Assembly (NCBI RefSeq): GCF_028736235.1
Contig: NZ_CP117884.1
Coordinates: 2,232,001-2,296,000 of the forward strand
Direction of reading: 5' to 3'
DNA length: 64,000 nucleotides
From: Lacticaseibacillus pabuli
Lineage (GTDB): Bacteria > Bacillota > Bacilli > Lactobacillales > Lactobacillaceae
In this document: piece after piece, positions 17,279 to 26,537 of the stretch
Layout of the letters: each line of letters starts with the position of its first letter
Position numbering within the stretch: the stretch's first letter is position 1
Notes under the pieces: model-generated
The model's input: the letters and a program-made list of their open reading frames with translations, nothing else
The model's database searches: none
What the model was told of the DNA's origin: nothing
Made by a program: the position numbers and the translations under genes

Positions 17279-17415
17279 CAACACCGCAACATCCCGAAAC
17301 GCTGCGGCGGATAATAGACTCGCCAAAAGTGGCGTATCGCGCACCTGCATGCAGAAACATCAGGAGCCTCAATCCCGATTGCACTCGGCACACGTGTTAA
17401 AAAGTTTAGTTCAGA

Positions 17416-18309
17416 TTAAAGTCCTGAGTCCAAGGTCCAGGTAAGAGAAGATTCGTAGATACCGTTCTTCGCAGCGAATGTTGAAGGCATGTTCAGACGG
17501 ATGTCATTCTTGCTCCAGCCAAAGACATCGGCACCAGCACCTTCGTCAGCAGCGGCCTTAGCAACAACATGCTGCTGGTCGGCTGTAGAAAGGCTAACGG
17601 CGATAGTTGGGGTAATGCTGGAAACTGGAACGAGGGTAGCAGAAGGTGTGTAACCCTGGTCCTGAGTTTCGGTAGTCAAACCAAAGACATCGGCGGTCTG
17701 ACCGTATGCGGTGTTAGCAAATGACAGGTTCGCATCTGTTGTTTCAGATGTTGGGTTGCCATTGTCGTCGAGCAGTGCCAGAGGGCCGTCCGCCTTAACG
17801 GAGAGCGTCCATGAACCGTTCTTGCTGTCAGTCTTGCCGCTTCCGTCCAGTGCATTTTCTGCGGCTGTACGGGTGTCCTGCTTATCAACAACAGTAGCCC
17901 AAGCCTTCTTGTTAACGTTGGCCAAAGCAGTGTCAGAAGTGTTCAGGATAGCAGTCTGGTTGGTGCTACCACTCTTGTAGTTAGGGAAACGATCGTTACC
18001 GGTCTGACCCAAGTTGGCACCAGTAGCGTCGAAGTTAGGGTAAGCCCCATCAAAGCGTTCGTGGTTACCAAAGTCCAAGAGTTCTGGAACCTGCTGCAAA
18101 CGCAGGTAGCCAGTGTTACCGGTTGGCTGGGTCTGGCCAAAGGAAATGCCGACCTTCGTCTTACCGTTCTGTGGCAAGGCCTGACCACCGTTAACCGCGG
18201 CATTGTTTTCTGCAGTATTAGCAGAAACAGCAGCTGGTGCGACAACAGCGAGTGAAGCCAAAACGGTTACTGCCGTTGCAACTGCGCTAGTAAACTTAGT
18301 GAATTTCAT
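17416..18309 (-). CDS. WxL-domain surface protein
   Basis: 297 residues. A signal peptide ends near ANTAEN; the WxL wall-binding domain occupies most of the mature protein, with its first motif at GSWTLSVKADG and its second at the C-terminus (SSLTWTLDSGL). WxL proteins bind peptidoglycan non-covalently and act with the DUF916/DUF3324 membrane proteins encoded upstream. An AAGGAGG box precedes ATG. It is the last gene of the operon, 96 bases after the small membrane protein. Confidence 0.9.
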   Translation of the reverse strand: MKFTKFTSAVATAVTVLASLAVVAPAAVSANTAENNAAVNGGQALPQNGKTKVGISFGQTQPTGNTGYLRLQQVPELLDFGNHERFDGAYPNFDATGANLGQTGNDRFPNYKSGSTNQTAILNTSDTALANVNKKAWATVVDKQDTRTAAENALDGSGKTDSKNGSWTLSVKADGPLALLDDNGNPTSETTDANLSFANTAYGQTADVFGLTTETQDQGYTPSATLVPVSSITPTIAVSLSTADQQHVVAKAAADEGAGADVFGWSKNDIRLNMPSTFAAKNGIYESSLTWTLDSGL

Positions 18310-18405
18310 AATTGAAATTCCTCCTTAGATAATGTGATTTTTTTATTCTGCACTGAGGTAGATGCAGCATAAACATAATTAAGTGGAGCCGTTACGTATC
18401 GCTTA

Positions 18406-18561
18406 CTAGTTGGACGTAAACGATGTCCATGAGTTCAGGTCATGCTGTGCGCGGACCGCCATGATGATGGTCCAAATGAACGCAACCGTGATGACGGCGG
18501 TGATGATGATCATCGCCAGGCGCATGTGTTTATACCCAAACCGTTCAATGAGATGACGCAT
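18406..18561 (-). CDS. Small single-pass membrane protein of the WxL operon
   Basis: 51 residues from the ATG at 18561, which has GGAGGA upstream; the frame opens earlier but without that box. It has one strong membrane helix (LAMIIITAVITVAFIWTIIMAV) between a basic N-terminus (MRHLIERFGYKHMR) and a short polar tail. No LPXTG. It overlaps the end of the preceding gene by 17 bases. Likely an accessory subunit of the surface complex; role unknown. Confidence 0.7.
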   Translation of the reverse strand: MRHLIERFGYKHMRLAMIIITAVITVAFIWTIIMAVRAQHDLNSWTSFTSN

Positions 18562-19597
18562 GATTCTTCCTCCTTCGTGCCCTAACAACCAAGAGCCAAG
18601 TGACCAGAGCGGCCACCACTAGGACAATGCCACCCAGGACCAGCCATAGCCAGCGCCGAGCAAGTTGGTAGTCTCGCTGCGCAACGTAGGTGATATCTCC
18701 GCCGCGACTCACACGGATAAACCGAGTCATTGCCTGTTTGTGGGCCGTCCCGCTCACGTGTAGCTGCAAGCGATAGTAGCCGCTTTGCAGCCGCGCACCA
18801 TGGAACCCAAAACCCATTTGAAACTGACTGTTGGGTGCAATCTTGATGCCTGACACCCGCTTGTGATAATTCAGGAACAACGCGCGGGCACCCTGCACAT
18901 CCAGCCTAAATGTCGCATTGCGGATGAAATGCGGGTTCGCGTTTACCACTTGAACCTTCAGCCGCGGATTGACGAGCTTAGTCGGCCAAGTTTTTGTGCC
19001 GATTGCAAGTTGTGGCGTTTGGGTGACCTTTTTACCCTGTAGTAGCAGGCCAACTTGGTAGCGGACGCGATTTGTGACCGCCGCCTTGCCCTTACCGCCA
19101 GTAGTTTGCCCAGTCAGCTGAATCGCTGCGGCCTTGGTGCCGCGGAATAGCGGGGCTTGGGCCGGAACGGTCAAGGTCAGTTGCGTAATCGTCCGTGACT
19201 TAACCGTGACCGTCCGCGGATAGTGAATCAACTCGCTGACTGGTCGTGGCAGCATCTTCCGATCGACTTGCTTTGCCGGCACGTAGACCACCCGGCCATT
19301 TGTCGCCGTGATAGCGTTCAGCACTGCGACGTTAACCTTCAGTGGCTGTGTGTTTTCGTTGTACAGTGTCAAACCCAGTTGCCGGGAATCATGACGTTTC
19401 AGCTGTACCTGAAAATAGTTGCTGTTCTTAGGGGCCTTATTGTCGGTCGGAATATTCGGCCGCACCATGAACGCATTGTCCGCAGCATGTGTCTGCATTG
19501 AGCCCGTGAAGCCGAAAATCAACCCCGCCAGCAGTACGCTAGCTACTTGGGCCGCACGATGAAGAGCCATGCGAGGCCGGCTGCTGAGATAATCCAT
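18545..19597 (-). CDS. WxL-interacting protein (DUF916/DUF3324), second copy
   Basis: About 350 residues. A signal peptide (MALHRAAQVASVLLAGLIFGF, ending HAADN) is followed by the DUF916 peptidoglycan-binding part (FMVRPNIPTDN, NYFQVQLKRHDSRQLGLTL), the DUF3324 host- and WxL-binding part (YRLQLHVSGTAHK) and a C-terminal membrane helix (WLWLVLGGIVLVVAALV) with a basic tail. The start is uncertain: ATGs at 19597 and 19570 both overlap the previous gene and neither has a good ribosome binding site, suggesting coupled translation. Paralogue of 19543-20586. Confidence 0.85.
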   Translation of the reverse strand: MDYLSSRPRMALHRAAQVASVLLAGLIFGFTGSMQTHAADNAFMVRPNIPTDNKAPKNSNYFQVQLKRHDSRQLGLTLYNENTQPLKVNVAVLNAITATNGRVVYVPAKQVDRKMLPRPVSELIHYPRTVTVKSRTITQLTLTVPAQAPLFRGTKAAAIQLTGQTTGGKGKAAVTNRVRYQVGLLLQGKKVTQTPQLAIGTKTWPTKLVNPRLKVQVVNANPHFIRNATFRLDVQGARALFLNYHKRVSGIKIAPNSQFQMGFGFHGARLQSGYYRLQLHVSGTAHKQAMTRFIRVSRGGDITYVAQRDYQLARRWLWLVLGGIVLVVAALVTWLLVVRARRRKNHASSH

Positions 19598-20586
19598 ACT
19601 AATCCCGTCCCAACTGCGGCATAGAGCCATTTGTTGGCAGGCTGTTTTGCCGCTTTGCTATTAATCTTGTCTGCCGTGTGCTTGGCCACACGGAATTCAC
19701 GCCGGAACTTCCACTGGATTGGGAAGTTATTCGTCACGTTGTTTCCGCGAATTGTGACCTTGATCAAGTACAACCCAGGTTTCATCGTGTCGTAGTTCCA
19801 AGTAATCGGCAGGCGCATCATAGAATTGGGTGCAACTGTCAAATTGCTGCCACTGTATTCCTTGAGACTGTTGTTATCACCCTTGCGCATTACCTGTGCC
19901 AGGACGGCCATCTTGGTAAGAGCCATGGGTTGGGTGTTGCGGATGTCGATTCCCAGCGCCGGGTGCTTGTTGTAGAGGAACGGCGTGGTCTGGTCGTACT
20001 TCATGTTCGGCCCCGTCTTGTCCCAGTGATTGCCCCGGAGCATGACCCCGATTGAATAGGCGTAGTTCGCCTTAATCGCAGTCCGGTCATTTGCGTTGCG
20101 CTTCACGTGTTCAATGAAGTGCCAGTCCCCATAAATGAGACCGCGGAACATCTTCTTGGGATACGTGATGGTCGCGCTGAGAATCTTCGTTTGGTTCGGG
20201 CCGAGCGCAATCGTTCGTGCTTTAAAGTTCAATTTAGCAAGCTTTGTAAACGGAATTTTTAGAGATCGGTCCAGGCCTTGTTGACTATGCTGAAAGTCGA
20301 TGCCACCACCGACCTGGGTATAGGCATTGCGCAGGCTGGTCGATACCTTAATGTGTTTCTTAGTAAAGTTCTGGATGCGCAACTGGATAACCTGTGTGCT
20401 ATCCTTCTTGGCCTGCAAGTCCCAGTAGTTCTTACTCATATCCACCTGGCTGTCAGGCAAAATGGGTTGGACTTCATAATCGTTTTGATTTGAATTGTTG
20501 GCCGCTGCTACGGAATGGCCGCTACCAAACACTAAGAGACCAGTGAAGGCCGCGATTGCAGTCAACGCACTAATTATTTTTTTCAA
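19543..20586 (-). CDS. WxL-interacting protein (DUF916/DUF3324), first copy
   Basis: 347 residues from a TTG start with GAGAGGA upstream. Signal peptide to about residue 29, then DUF916 (YEVQPILPDSQVDMSKNYWD, STQVIQLRIQNFTKKHIKV), DUF3324 (WNYDTMKPGLYLIKVTIRGN) and a C-terminal helix (WLYAAVGTGLVWIISAAGL) with a short basic end. These proteins tether WxL proteins to the membrane and wall. Two different copies in one operon suggest that the two WxL partners (adhesin and 297-residue protein) each have one, or that they form a heteromeric complex. Confidence 0.88.
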   Translation of the reverse strand: MKKIISALTAIAAFTGLLVFGSGHSVAAANNSNQNDYEVQPILPDSQVDMSKNYWDLQAKKDSTQVIQLRIQNFTKKHIKVSTSLRNAYTQVGGGIDFQHSQQGLDRSLKIPFTKLAKLNFKARTIALGPNQTKILSATITYPKKMFRGLIYGDWHFIEHVKRNANDRTAIKANYAYSIGVMLRGNHWDKTGPNMKYDQTTPFLYNKHPALGIDIRNTQPMALTKMAVLAQVMRKGDNNSLKEYSGSNLTVAPNSMMRLPITWNYDTMKPGLYLIKVTIRGNNVTNNFPIQWKFRREFRVAKHTADKINSKAAKQPANKWLYAAVGTGLVWIISAAGLAWLFIVRPK

Positions 20587-20609
20587 GGTGCTTACTCCTC
20601 TCGGTCACT

Positions 20610-23600
20610 TTATGGCAGGTATGCCGCAGTCCAAGTCAGACTCGTGTTGTACTGGCCGCGGTACCGCGTTGTTGTCCGTGGTACGTTGACGCGCACACTG
20701 TTGCCGCCAGTATTCATGTCACCAAAGTCAAAGCGCAGGTTTTGTGTGTACAGTGCCTGTCCAGAGCTGAGTGGCAGGGTGCGCACGTGCGCGATTTGCA
20801 GTGGCGTGCCGTCTGAATTCAAGGTGAAATCGTTAGTCGTCGTGAACAAGTTGACGCTGCCCACATCGGAGCCGTCGTTCTTCTTATCAGCAACCTTCAT
20901 ATTGTTGAATTCCAGCTGGGCATTATCTAGCTTGTGGCCATTGTTGTCAAACTGGCCATCTTCGCTAACCGACAACGTCCAGTCGCGGATCCCGATGCGG
21001 TCGGTCGCACTGACCCCAAACGGAATTGGCTGGTTGGTCTGCGTGTGGTTTTCACCAAGCAGATAGTCCCGGTCGACGGCGTTGTCCGCGAAGTTCCCAA
21101 AGTTAATTTCAGGGTCCGGGTTCAGTTCGAACATCTTCTGGTCGTAGACATAGGTCAGGACCAGATCGGTATCGCCGAACTGTGGGTCTGGAATGTTATT
21201 CGGATCGTAAGCATTCAACTGTGCGTTCGGGTCAAAGGTTTGCCCAATCGTGTAGCCCCAGAGGTCTCGGTCCGTGATGCTGCCAGGAATGTTTGCGCCT
21301 GGGTGCACATCGGTCAGCTTCTGCGTTGGGTCACCCTTGTAGGTCCCCATCGTTGTCGTTGTGTGTGTCACCCGATCGTATGTCTGAACGGTAATCTTGT
21401 GACTCTGCTGGTCTCTGAAACCAAGCTGCCCGTCGTCAACGAACACCTTGCCATCAGGAGTCTCGTCGGTGCTCCAAGGATCGGACGGCTTCTCGCGAAC
21501 ACCGTTCACCCGCATTTCGCGGCGAGTCCAATCAGCAGACCACCTTACCTGATACACCTTATCGTTCACGGCGTAGCCTGCAGGTGCAGTCGTTTCCTTC
21601 ACGTCGAATACCTCAGAGAAAGGAAAGCCTTCCGACAAGCTAGGAATGGTCATTGCAATTGGCGTCTGCCCATCGTCTGGCATATCCATGCCCGGATTAG
21701 ACATACCCTGACCAGTTGGTGCTGTGGAATCATAGCCCGTTGCCGACGCATAGTCAGCATCAGAGTTATTCAGCTTGTAATCGAAGACCGCACCGTTCAT
21801 CTCGCTACCAGTGTTTGTGTCTTGGTCGTATTTAGTGATCATGATGCCTGAGTAGCGCGGAACCGTGACATTTGCCACGTTAGAGACTGTAGCCTGCACT
21901 GGTGTCGTTGTGTCATCAACGCGGGCGGTGTTAGGAATTGTTGAGAGTAAGCCTGGGTCGTTAACCGTGGCGTCGAACCGCACGGAAACCTTGTCGCCCA
22001 CTGCCATATTCGTTGGCAGTTTGAGCTGACCATTGTTGCCAAACGTGCCGTCTGGTTGCAGCGTGTAATTATAGCCATTCGCGGAACTAGCAATCTGGAT
22101 TGTCCCTGGAACAAAGCTCAAATCCTGGCTGAGCAGGTCAGTCAGCACGGGGCTGGTCATTCCCAGCTGGTTGGTAAAATCAACCTGATACTCCACCGTA
22201 TCACCGGGGTCAGCCAACGCAGACTCTGTAAATGGTTGCGAATCGTCATAGGTAACGTTCCGTACAGATTTCTGGAGGGCGGGACCTAATGGCGCAGCGG
22301 TATCGTATGCATTAATAGTGTCGGTCGAGCTCGATGGCAAATTGATATTACCGCCGTTCGGACTACCCTGGGCTGTCATTTGCCAGCCTTGATTGGCAGC
22401 ACCCTTAACACGCAAGCCAGTGAAGTACTGTCCTGCCCCGTCAAACTGGAGTTCATAAGTTGTGGGATCAAGCTGGTAACCAGCTGGGGCGTTTGTTTCC
22501 TTCAGTGTGAAGATCCGGGTGGTGAAGTCCTTAATACTAAAGTTGGCATTCCCATCGCTGCCGCTTGGTCCAACGGTCTGTGTATCCGTCCCATTTGGAT
22601 CGGTTAGCTGGTAGGTCGCACCCGCAACCGGCTGCGTGCCGCCTTGCGTAGGCACCGTGTACTTGTGCAGGTGGTAAGTGCGTGGTGGTTGCGACACATT
22701 AACCGTAACTGGTGGTGTCGTGTATGGGTTCCCCGTGCCGGTTGGTGTCACCGTCGCAGTGTTCTTTAACGACCCAACTGTCGACATTACGGTAGCGGAG
22801 AACTTAATGGAGAAGCCTTGGCCATCCGCCATATCATATGGAAACTTGATTTTACCGTTCTGTTTAAACGTGGTGTCGTCGAGTGGGACGTATTGCCCAT
22901 TCGTGTCATCATCGGAAATGCTCAGCGAGCCATCTTTATAACTAAAACCGGATGGCAGGAGATCGGTGATGGTTCCCTGCTTCATTGCAAGCAGGTTAGC
23001 AAAATCGATTTTGAACTCGATCACGTCGTTCTTTTGCGCCGAAATGTTGTCCGAGAACGTCGTCGAACCACGGGTGGCGTCAGTGTTACGCGCCGTCTTT
23101 ACCAGTGCAAACTTTTCAGGCGGTGTCCGCTTTTCGTAGTGGTAAGTGACCGTGTACGGTGTCGTTGCGGAGAAAATCCCCGCATCTTTTTTAGGGGAGA
23201 CGTTCGAATCATAATTGCCGTTGTATTCGTACCAATCGTTACCTGACTTCAACCATTGTTGCCGGTTCGTGGATGCGTCCCAACTGTCGCCAATTTCACC
23301 ATTCATCGTGATAGGTTCTTTGAGATTGTTCCCGCTGGGGTCCACGTAACGAACGGTGACAGGTTTGGCGGTTTGCGGGGTTTTCATAACGGAAACGGCT
23401 TGGAAGGTTTTGTTGCGACCTGTTGCACCAGTGTAGCCATAGTAAACGTGATCACTATTAAAGTAAGTCAACACATTAGGAATCGTAAAAGTTTGCGTTG
23501 TGATTTGTGGTGTTGCCACGCCAGGCGCTGAGTTCGTCAGGCTGTATGTTAATGTACCGCCTAAGATTCGCACCCCATTAGTGTATGTGACCTTGGGCGC

Positions 23601-24323
23601 CCAACTGACCGAGAATTTCTTCCACGTTTTATTTGCCAACGGAACTGGCAAGAACGAGTACTGCAGGTGCCCAACCGTCGCTGAGTTTGTCGACTTCAGA
23701 GGTGTGTCCCCAGGCCGCACAACAGCTAAGTGGCCATTACTATTCGTGTTCTGCAAATCGATGTCAAACTGGTCGTCAGCAACATTCGAATTGTTGAGCC
23801 AGTCATCCATTTCGATCGAAAGACCGTTCCGGATGTAGTTCTTAATCATGGTATTTTTACCATTAGTTGACCAAGGATAGGCACCCAAGCCACCACCCGG
23901 CGAGCCATAAGCGCCCTGACCGAGTGGATCGTTCTGCAAAGTAAAGGTCATCCCATCCGCAGCTGCGTCATTACCCGTCGATGTATCACCAAAGTAGTGT
24001 TCCGTGTTGTAGGTGAACGGCGAATTCAGGTCTATTTTGTTTTTCGACCAGATACCCCCAATTTGCCAACCGTTATAGGTATTAGGTGTCACAACCAGCG
24101 CTTGCGGATATGCTGTACTGAACCGTGCCTTATTTGGAAAATCTCCTGGGTTTGCAGTGCTGACGACAAAGTAATCACGCATGTTCAGTCCAGCGGTGTC
24201 TGCTGGTGGCGCAACTGGGAAACCATCCGCGGCGGCAACGGATTTAACAGCAGGCATCAGGGCAAGCAGTAATAGTAGGAAACTAAAGGCGAGGAACACC
24301 AACTTTTGGATTTTTGTTCGCAT
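20610..24323 (-). CDS. Giant WxL adhesin: lectin-like, MucBP and SpaA-type domains
   Basis: 1237 residues from the ATG at 24323 (GGGAGGAA upstream; the frame opens 60 bases earlier). Order: signal peptide (1-32); L-type-lectin-like domain (about 35-320; NTEHYFGDTSTGNDAAADG, QNDPLGQGAYG); MucBP domain (about 320-400; VTVRYVDPSGNNL); a DUF11-type beta domain (about 405-540); SpaA/Cna-B domain with an E-box-like LKETNAPAGYQLD (about 550-660); a second DUF11/SpaA pair (about 690-930; VKETTAPAGYAV); a second MucBP-like segment; C-terminal WxL region (RDWTLSVSEDG and SLTWTAAYLP). First gene of the operon. Probably binds a glycan or mucin. Confidence 0.85.
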   Translation of the reverse strand: MRTKIQKLVFLAFSFLLLLLALMPAVKSVAAADGFPVAPPADTAGLNMRDYFVVSTANPGDFPNKARFSTAYPQALVVTPNTYNGWQIGGIWSKNKIDLNSPFTYNTEHYFGDTSTGNDAAADGMTFTLQNDPLGQGAYGSPGGGLGAYPWSTNGKNTMIKNYIRNGLSIEMDDWLNNSNVADDQFDIDLQNTNSNGHLAVVRPGDTPLKSTNSATVGHLQYSFLPVPLANKTWKKFSVSWAPKVTYTNGVRILGGTLTYSLTNSAPGVATPQITTQTFTIPNVLTYFNSDHVYYGYTGATGRNKTFQAVSVMKTPQTAKPVTVRYVDPSGNNLKEPITMNGEIGDSWDASTNRQQWLKSGNDWYEYNGNYDSNVSPKKDAGIFSATTPYTVTYHYEKRTPPEKFALVKTARNTDATRGSTTFSDNISAQKNDVIEFKIDFANLLAMKQGTITDLLPSGFSYKDGSLSISDDDTNGQYVPLDDTTFKQNGKIKFPYDMADGQGFSIKFSATVMSTVGSLKNTATVTPTGTGNPYTTPPVTVNVSQPPRTYHLHKYTVPTQGGTQPVAGATYQLTDPNGTDTQTVGPSGSDGNANFSIKDFTTRIFTLKETNAPAGYQLDPTTYELQFDGAGQYFTGLRVKGAANQGWQMTAQGSPNGGNINLPSSSTDTINAYDTAAPLGPALQKSVRNVTYDDSQPFTESALADPGDTVEYQVDFTNQLGMTSPVLTDLLSQDLSFVPGTIQIASSANGYNYTLQPDGTFGNNGQLKLPTNMAVGDKVSVRFDATVNDPGLLSTIPNTARVDDTTTPVQATVSNVANVTVPRYSGIMITKYDQDTNTGSEMNGAVFDYKLNNSDADYASATGYDSTAPTGQGMSNPGMDMPDDGQTPIAMTIPSLSEGFPFSEVFDVKETTAPAGYAVNDKVYQVRWSADWTRREMRVNGVREKPSDPWSTDETPDGKVFVDDGQLGFRDQQSHKITVQTYDRVTHTTTTMGTYKGDPTQKLTDVHPGANIPGSITDRDLWGYTIGQTFDPNAQLNAYDPNNIPDPQFGDTDLVLTYVYDQKMFELNPDPEINFGNFADNAVDRDYLLGENHTQTNQPIPFGVSATDRIGIRDWTLSVSEDGQFDNNGHKLDNAQLEFNNMKVADKKNDGSDVGSVNLFTTTNDFTLNSDGTPLQIAHVRTLPLSSGQALYTQNLRFDFGDMNTGGNSVRVNVPRTTTRYRGQYNTSLTWTAAYLP

Positions 24324-24444
24324 AATCGTCACATTCCTCCCAGATAATATGTATCGTTGGCTGGTAATCGTCATGCTTTCCAATAATTGCTTGTGTTTTT
24401 AAAAAATAGGTAGAAAGTATGACCTCAGGCCAGCCAGGCTGAAG

Positions 24445-24612
24445 TATAATTACAAATGGGTACAGCTTAAAAAGAGCACACTAATCCCGAATCAATTAGT
24501 GGTACCCAAACAATAGACTTGCCATCAATCCGAAGCGCCAACTTTGATAATGATGGTTATAAGCCGCCGAATAAGCGGCATTAGAAAAGCACGTTTGCCG
24601 ACGTGCTTTTTT
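24445..24612 (+). ncRNA. Candidate small structured RNA
   Basis: A TATAAT at 24445-24450 would start a transcript at about 24457. From there GGGTAC (24458-24463) pairs with GTACCC (24502-24507) and CACTAA (24479-24484) with TTAGTG (24496-24501), giving a two-part 5' hairpin. Then GCCGC/GCGGC and an intrinsic terminator AAAAGCACGT/ACGTGCTTTT with T run (24585-24612). Total about 155 bases, no open frame, no gene downstream on this strand. The -35 is weak. Not a T-box: no downstream gene and no stem I features. Confidence 0.45.
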
Positions 24613-25243
24613 AATTGCAAATCAATAACGATTATCATTCAACCGTCGACTTATTATAACATTGCTTATTTCGCAATTTGAGGCAATATTAACGAATTAT
24701 TTTTAGCTTTCTGTACAAAAATGGTTCACCCCATATACTCATCGCTGAGTTTCAAGTCGCTTTATCACTGAATTTTAAGTGTAGAAAAGTTGATCGTTCC
24801 GTGCGATTTTGGATATTCTTATTGTTTAATAAGCTATTGATATCTAATATTCATTAGCTATTTTGAGTCGCAACGATAACACTGATTAATAACGTGTAGA
24901 TGAATTCTTCTTATCCTGATAAGTTATTGCATTTCCGTCTCGGATAATATTGACCGTTTGTTTGGTCCTAGTATGGATTAATCGCTGCTTTGACAAGGCT
25001 CATATGTTGAAGCTGGTCAATATGAGCGTAAATGTATCAATAAAATTAAACGGTATTTTCTGACATTGGCCATGTGGTTATAGAACATCGCAACGAAACA
25101 AATATTCACTTAATAATGTATTTTTTGTCTTTTAAATAGAGTGACACCCCGTGCCGAACATTCAGATGCAGATCGCCACTTAACCGGTTTGCTAAATCAA
25201 ACAGCATTCTCACATTCTGAAATATTGCCGTTAACCAATGGCA
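24613..25243. other. AT-rich stretch without recognisable genes
   Basis: About 630 bases, markedly richer in A and T than the flanking genes. A 60-codon leftward frame at 25106-25288 runs into the IS end and has no ribosome binding site. No conserved motif seen. Confidence 0.4.
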
Positions 25244-25256
25244 GCTCACTTTTTTT
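25244..25256 (+). repeat. Left 13-bp direct repeat flanking the IS
   Basis: GCTCACTTTTTTT, identical to 26525-26537. With it as target duplication, the terminal repeats of the IS come out the same length (27 bases) at both ends. Confidence 0.6.
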
Positions 25257-26524
25257 CGCAAATTGCAAGAACAAGTTAGCCACCCCATGGCACGACACCG
25301 TGAGATGAACTGTTATCTTTGATGAGTTGAGTTAGCTGGCTACGACTACCTTGGCAGCTCGTCGCTGAGCTCGAGCGCGCTCAGCGACGAAGACTTCCTC
25401 GGTCGTCCGATATCTGAGTTGGCGACGAGGGAGGCGGTTGAGCCGATCTTGAGTTTCGGCGACAGCTTGTGGGCTGACAGCGTCTAGGGATTCACCTTTG
25501 GGAAAGTCTCGCCGAACCATCTTATTGTGGACCTCGTTGGTGCCGCGCTCGCTGGAACGGTATGGATGCGCATAGTACACGGTGGCCACGCCATCGAGCA
25601 CCGAGTCTAGGTCGGCAAACTCAGAGCCATTGTCGGCAGTAATTGTTTTAATGACGTCGCCGTACTCCGCAACGATACCGCGCATGGCGTAGTTTACGGA
25701 GTCGGCGTTGCGGCCATCAATCAGACGCATGAACTGGAAACGGGACTTGCGTTCGATGAACGTCATAATGACGCTCTCTTGACCATCACGCTTACCCACC
25801 ACTGTATCTAACTCGAAGTGGCCGAACTCACGGCGACTATCCACACGTTTGGGGCGCTCATCGATACTGCGTCCAGTAAGCAGGCGTTTATGCTTGGTGT
25901 TGGCCTTGTGCTTGATGTGGTGGCTGGTCTTCTCCAGCAGATCAATATTCTTGATCTCCAGGAGCTGAGCATCAATGTAGCTGTACAGCGTCGCCGTGCA
26001 AACCATCTCCTCGGGTCGATAGAGCTTCTTTTCCTTGGCTCGGCCAACCACGGCGTCTGGGGACCAGCCGTCTTGTTTGAAGTGTTCTGTGAAGTGAGCG
26101 ATGAAGTCAGCGGCTTGGACGAGCTTGAGAGGTCTGTGGCATCGCCGCCGGTTCTCTTCGTAGCGAAGCTGGGCTGTCTCAGCGCTGTATTCAGTGCGAT
26201 ACACACGCTTGCCATTGACCTTCTGAACCTGATCGATCTGGCCTCGGTTTAGCTCGTTGGCGACGGTTTGCCGGCAGATACCAAGTATGCGTGCAATTTC
26301 TCGATTTGACTTCTCCTCTCCATGAAGTGCAGCGATTTTTCCACGTTCGAAAGCAGTCAGATGGTGACCTTTGGTGTGAGACATGATATTCTGTTCTTGC
26401 ATCAAGACGATACCTCTTTCATTAATTGTGTAGGAACTTTAATGATAACAGGTCGTATCGACTTGGTGTTTTTTATTTTGTCTGAGTGCTAACGATAGTG
26501 GCTAACTTGATTGTAAAACGCGGG
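25257..26524 (-). mobile_element. IS30-family insertion sequence, 1268 bp
   Basis: One transposase gene between imperfect 27-bp inverted ends. The inner 12 bases are perfect (CAAGTTAGCCAC at 25272-25283, GTGGCTAACTTG at 26498-26509); the outer 15 match in about six positions. The 13-bp direct repeats outside are longer than the usual 2-4 bp for IS30, though long duplications are known in some members (IS1630). Rejoining the flanks gives TGGCA-repeat-TGCCA, so the target may have been a small hairpin. Confidence 0.75.
25332..26402 (-). CDS. IS30-family transposase, intact
   Basis: 356 residues. N-terminal helix-turn-helix (HLTAFERGKIAALHGEEKSNREIARILG, shown here only as landmarks HLTAFERG and REIARILG, followed by RQTVANELNRG); catalytic DDE: FELDTVVGKRDG (Asp), TITADNGSEF (Asp), RGTNEVHNKMVRRDFPKG (Glu). 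The frame is uninterrupted and the catalytic residues are present, so the element may be active. The ATG at 26402 has an AGAGG box; one codon earlier is TTG. Confidence 0.93.
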   Translation of the reverse strand: MQEQNIMSHTKGHHLTAFERGKIAALHGEEKSNREIARILGICRQTVANELNRGQIDQVQKVNGKRVYRTEYSAETAQLRYEENRRRCHRPLKLVQAADFIAHFTEHFKQDGWSPDAVVGRAKEKKLYRPEEMVCTATLYSYIDAQLLEIKNIDLLEKTSHHIKHKANTKHKRLLTGRSIDERPKRVDSRREFGHFELDTVVGKRDGQESVIMTFIERKSRFQFMRLIDGRNADSVNYAMRGIVAEYGDVIKTITADNGSEFADLDSVLDGVATVYYAHPYRSSERGTNEVHNKMVRRDFPKGESLDAVSPQAVAETQDRLNRLPRRQLRYRTTEEVFVAERARAQRRAAKVVVAS

Positions 26525-26537
26525 GCTCACTTTTTTT
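26525..26537 (+). repeat. Right 13-bp direct repeat flanking the IS
   Basis: Second copy of GCTCACTTTTTTT; see 25244-25256. Confidence 0.6.

Noticed and set aside
24458..24612. T-box riboswitch
   Set aside because: GTGGTACC resembles part of the T-box sequence, but no aminoacyl-tRNA or amino-acid gene follows and stem I features are missing.
25106..25288. 60-codon leftward frame at the left IS end, possibly an interrupted gene
   Set aside because: Reconstructing the sequence without the IS gives an in-frame stop shortly upstream and no start with a ribosome binding site.
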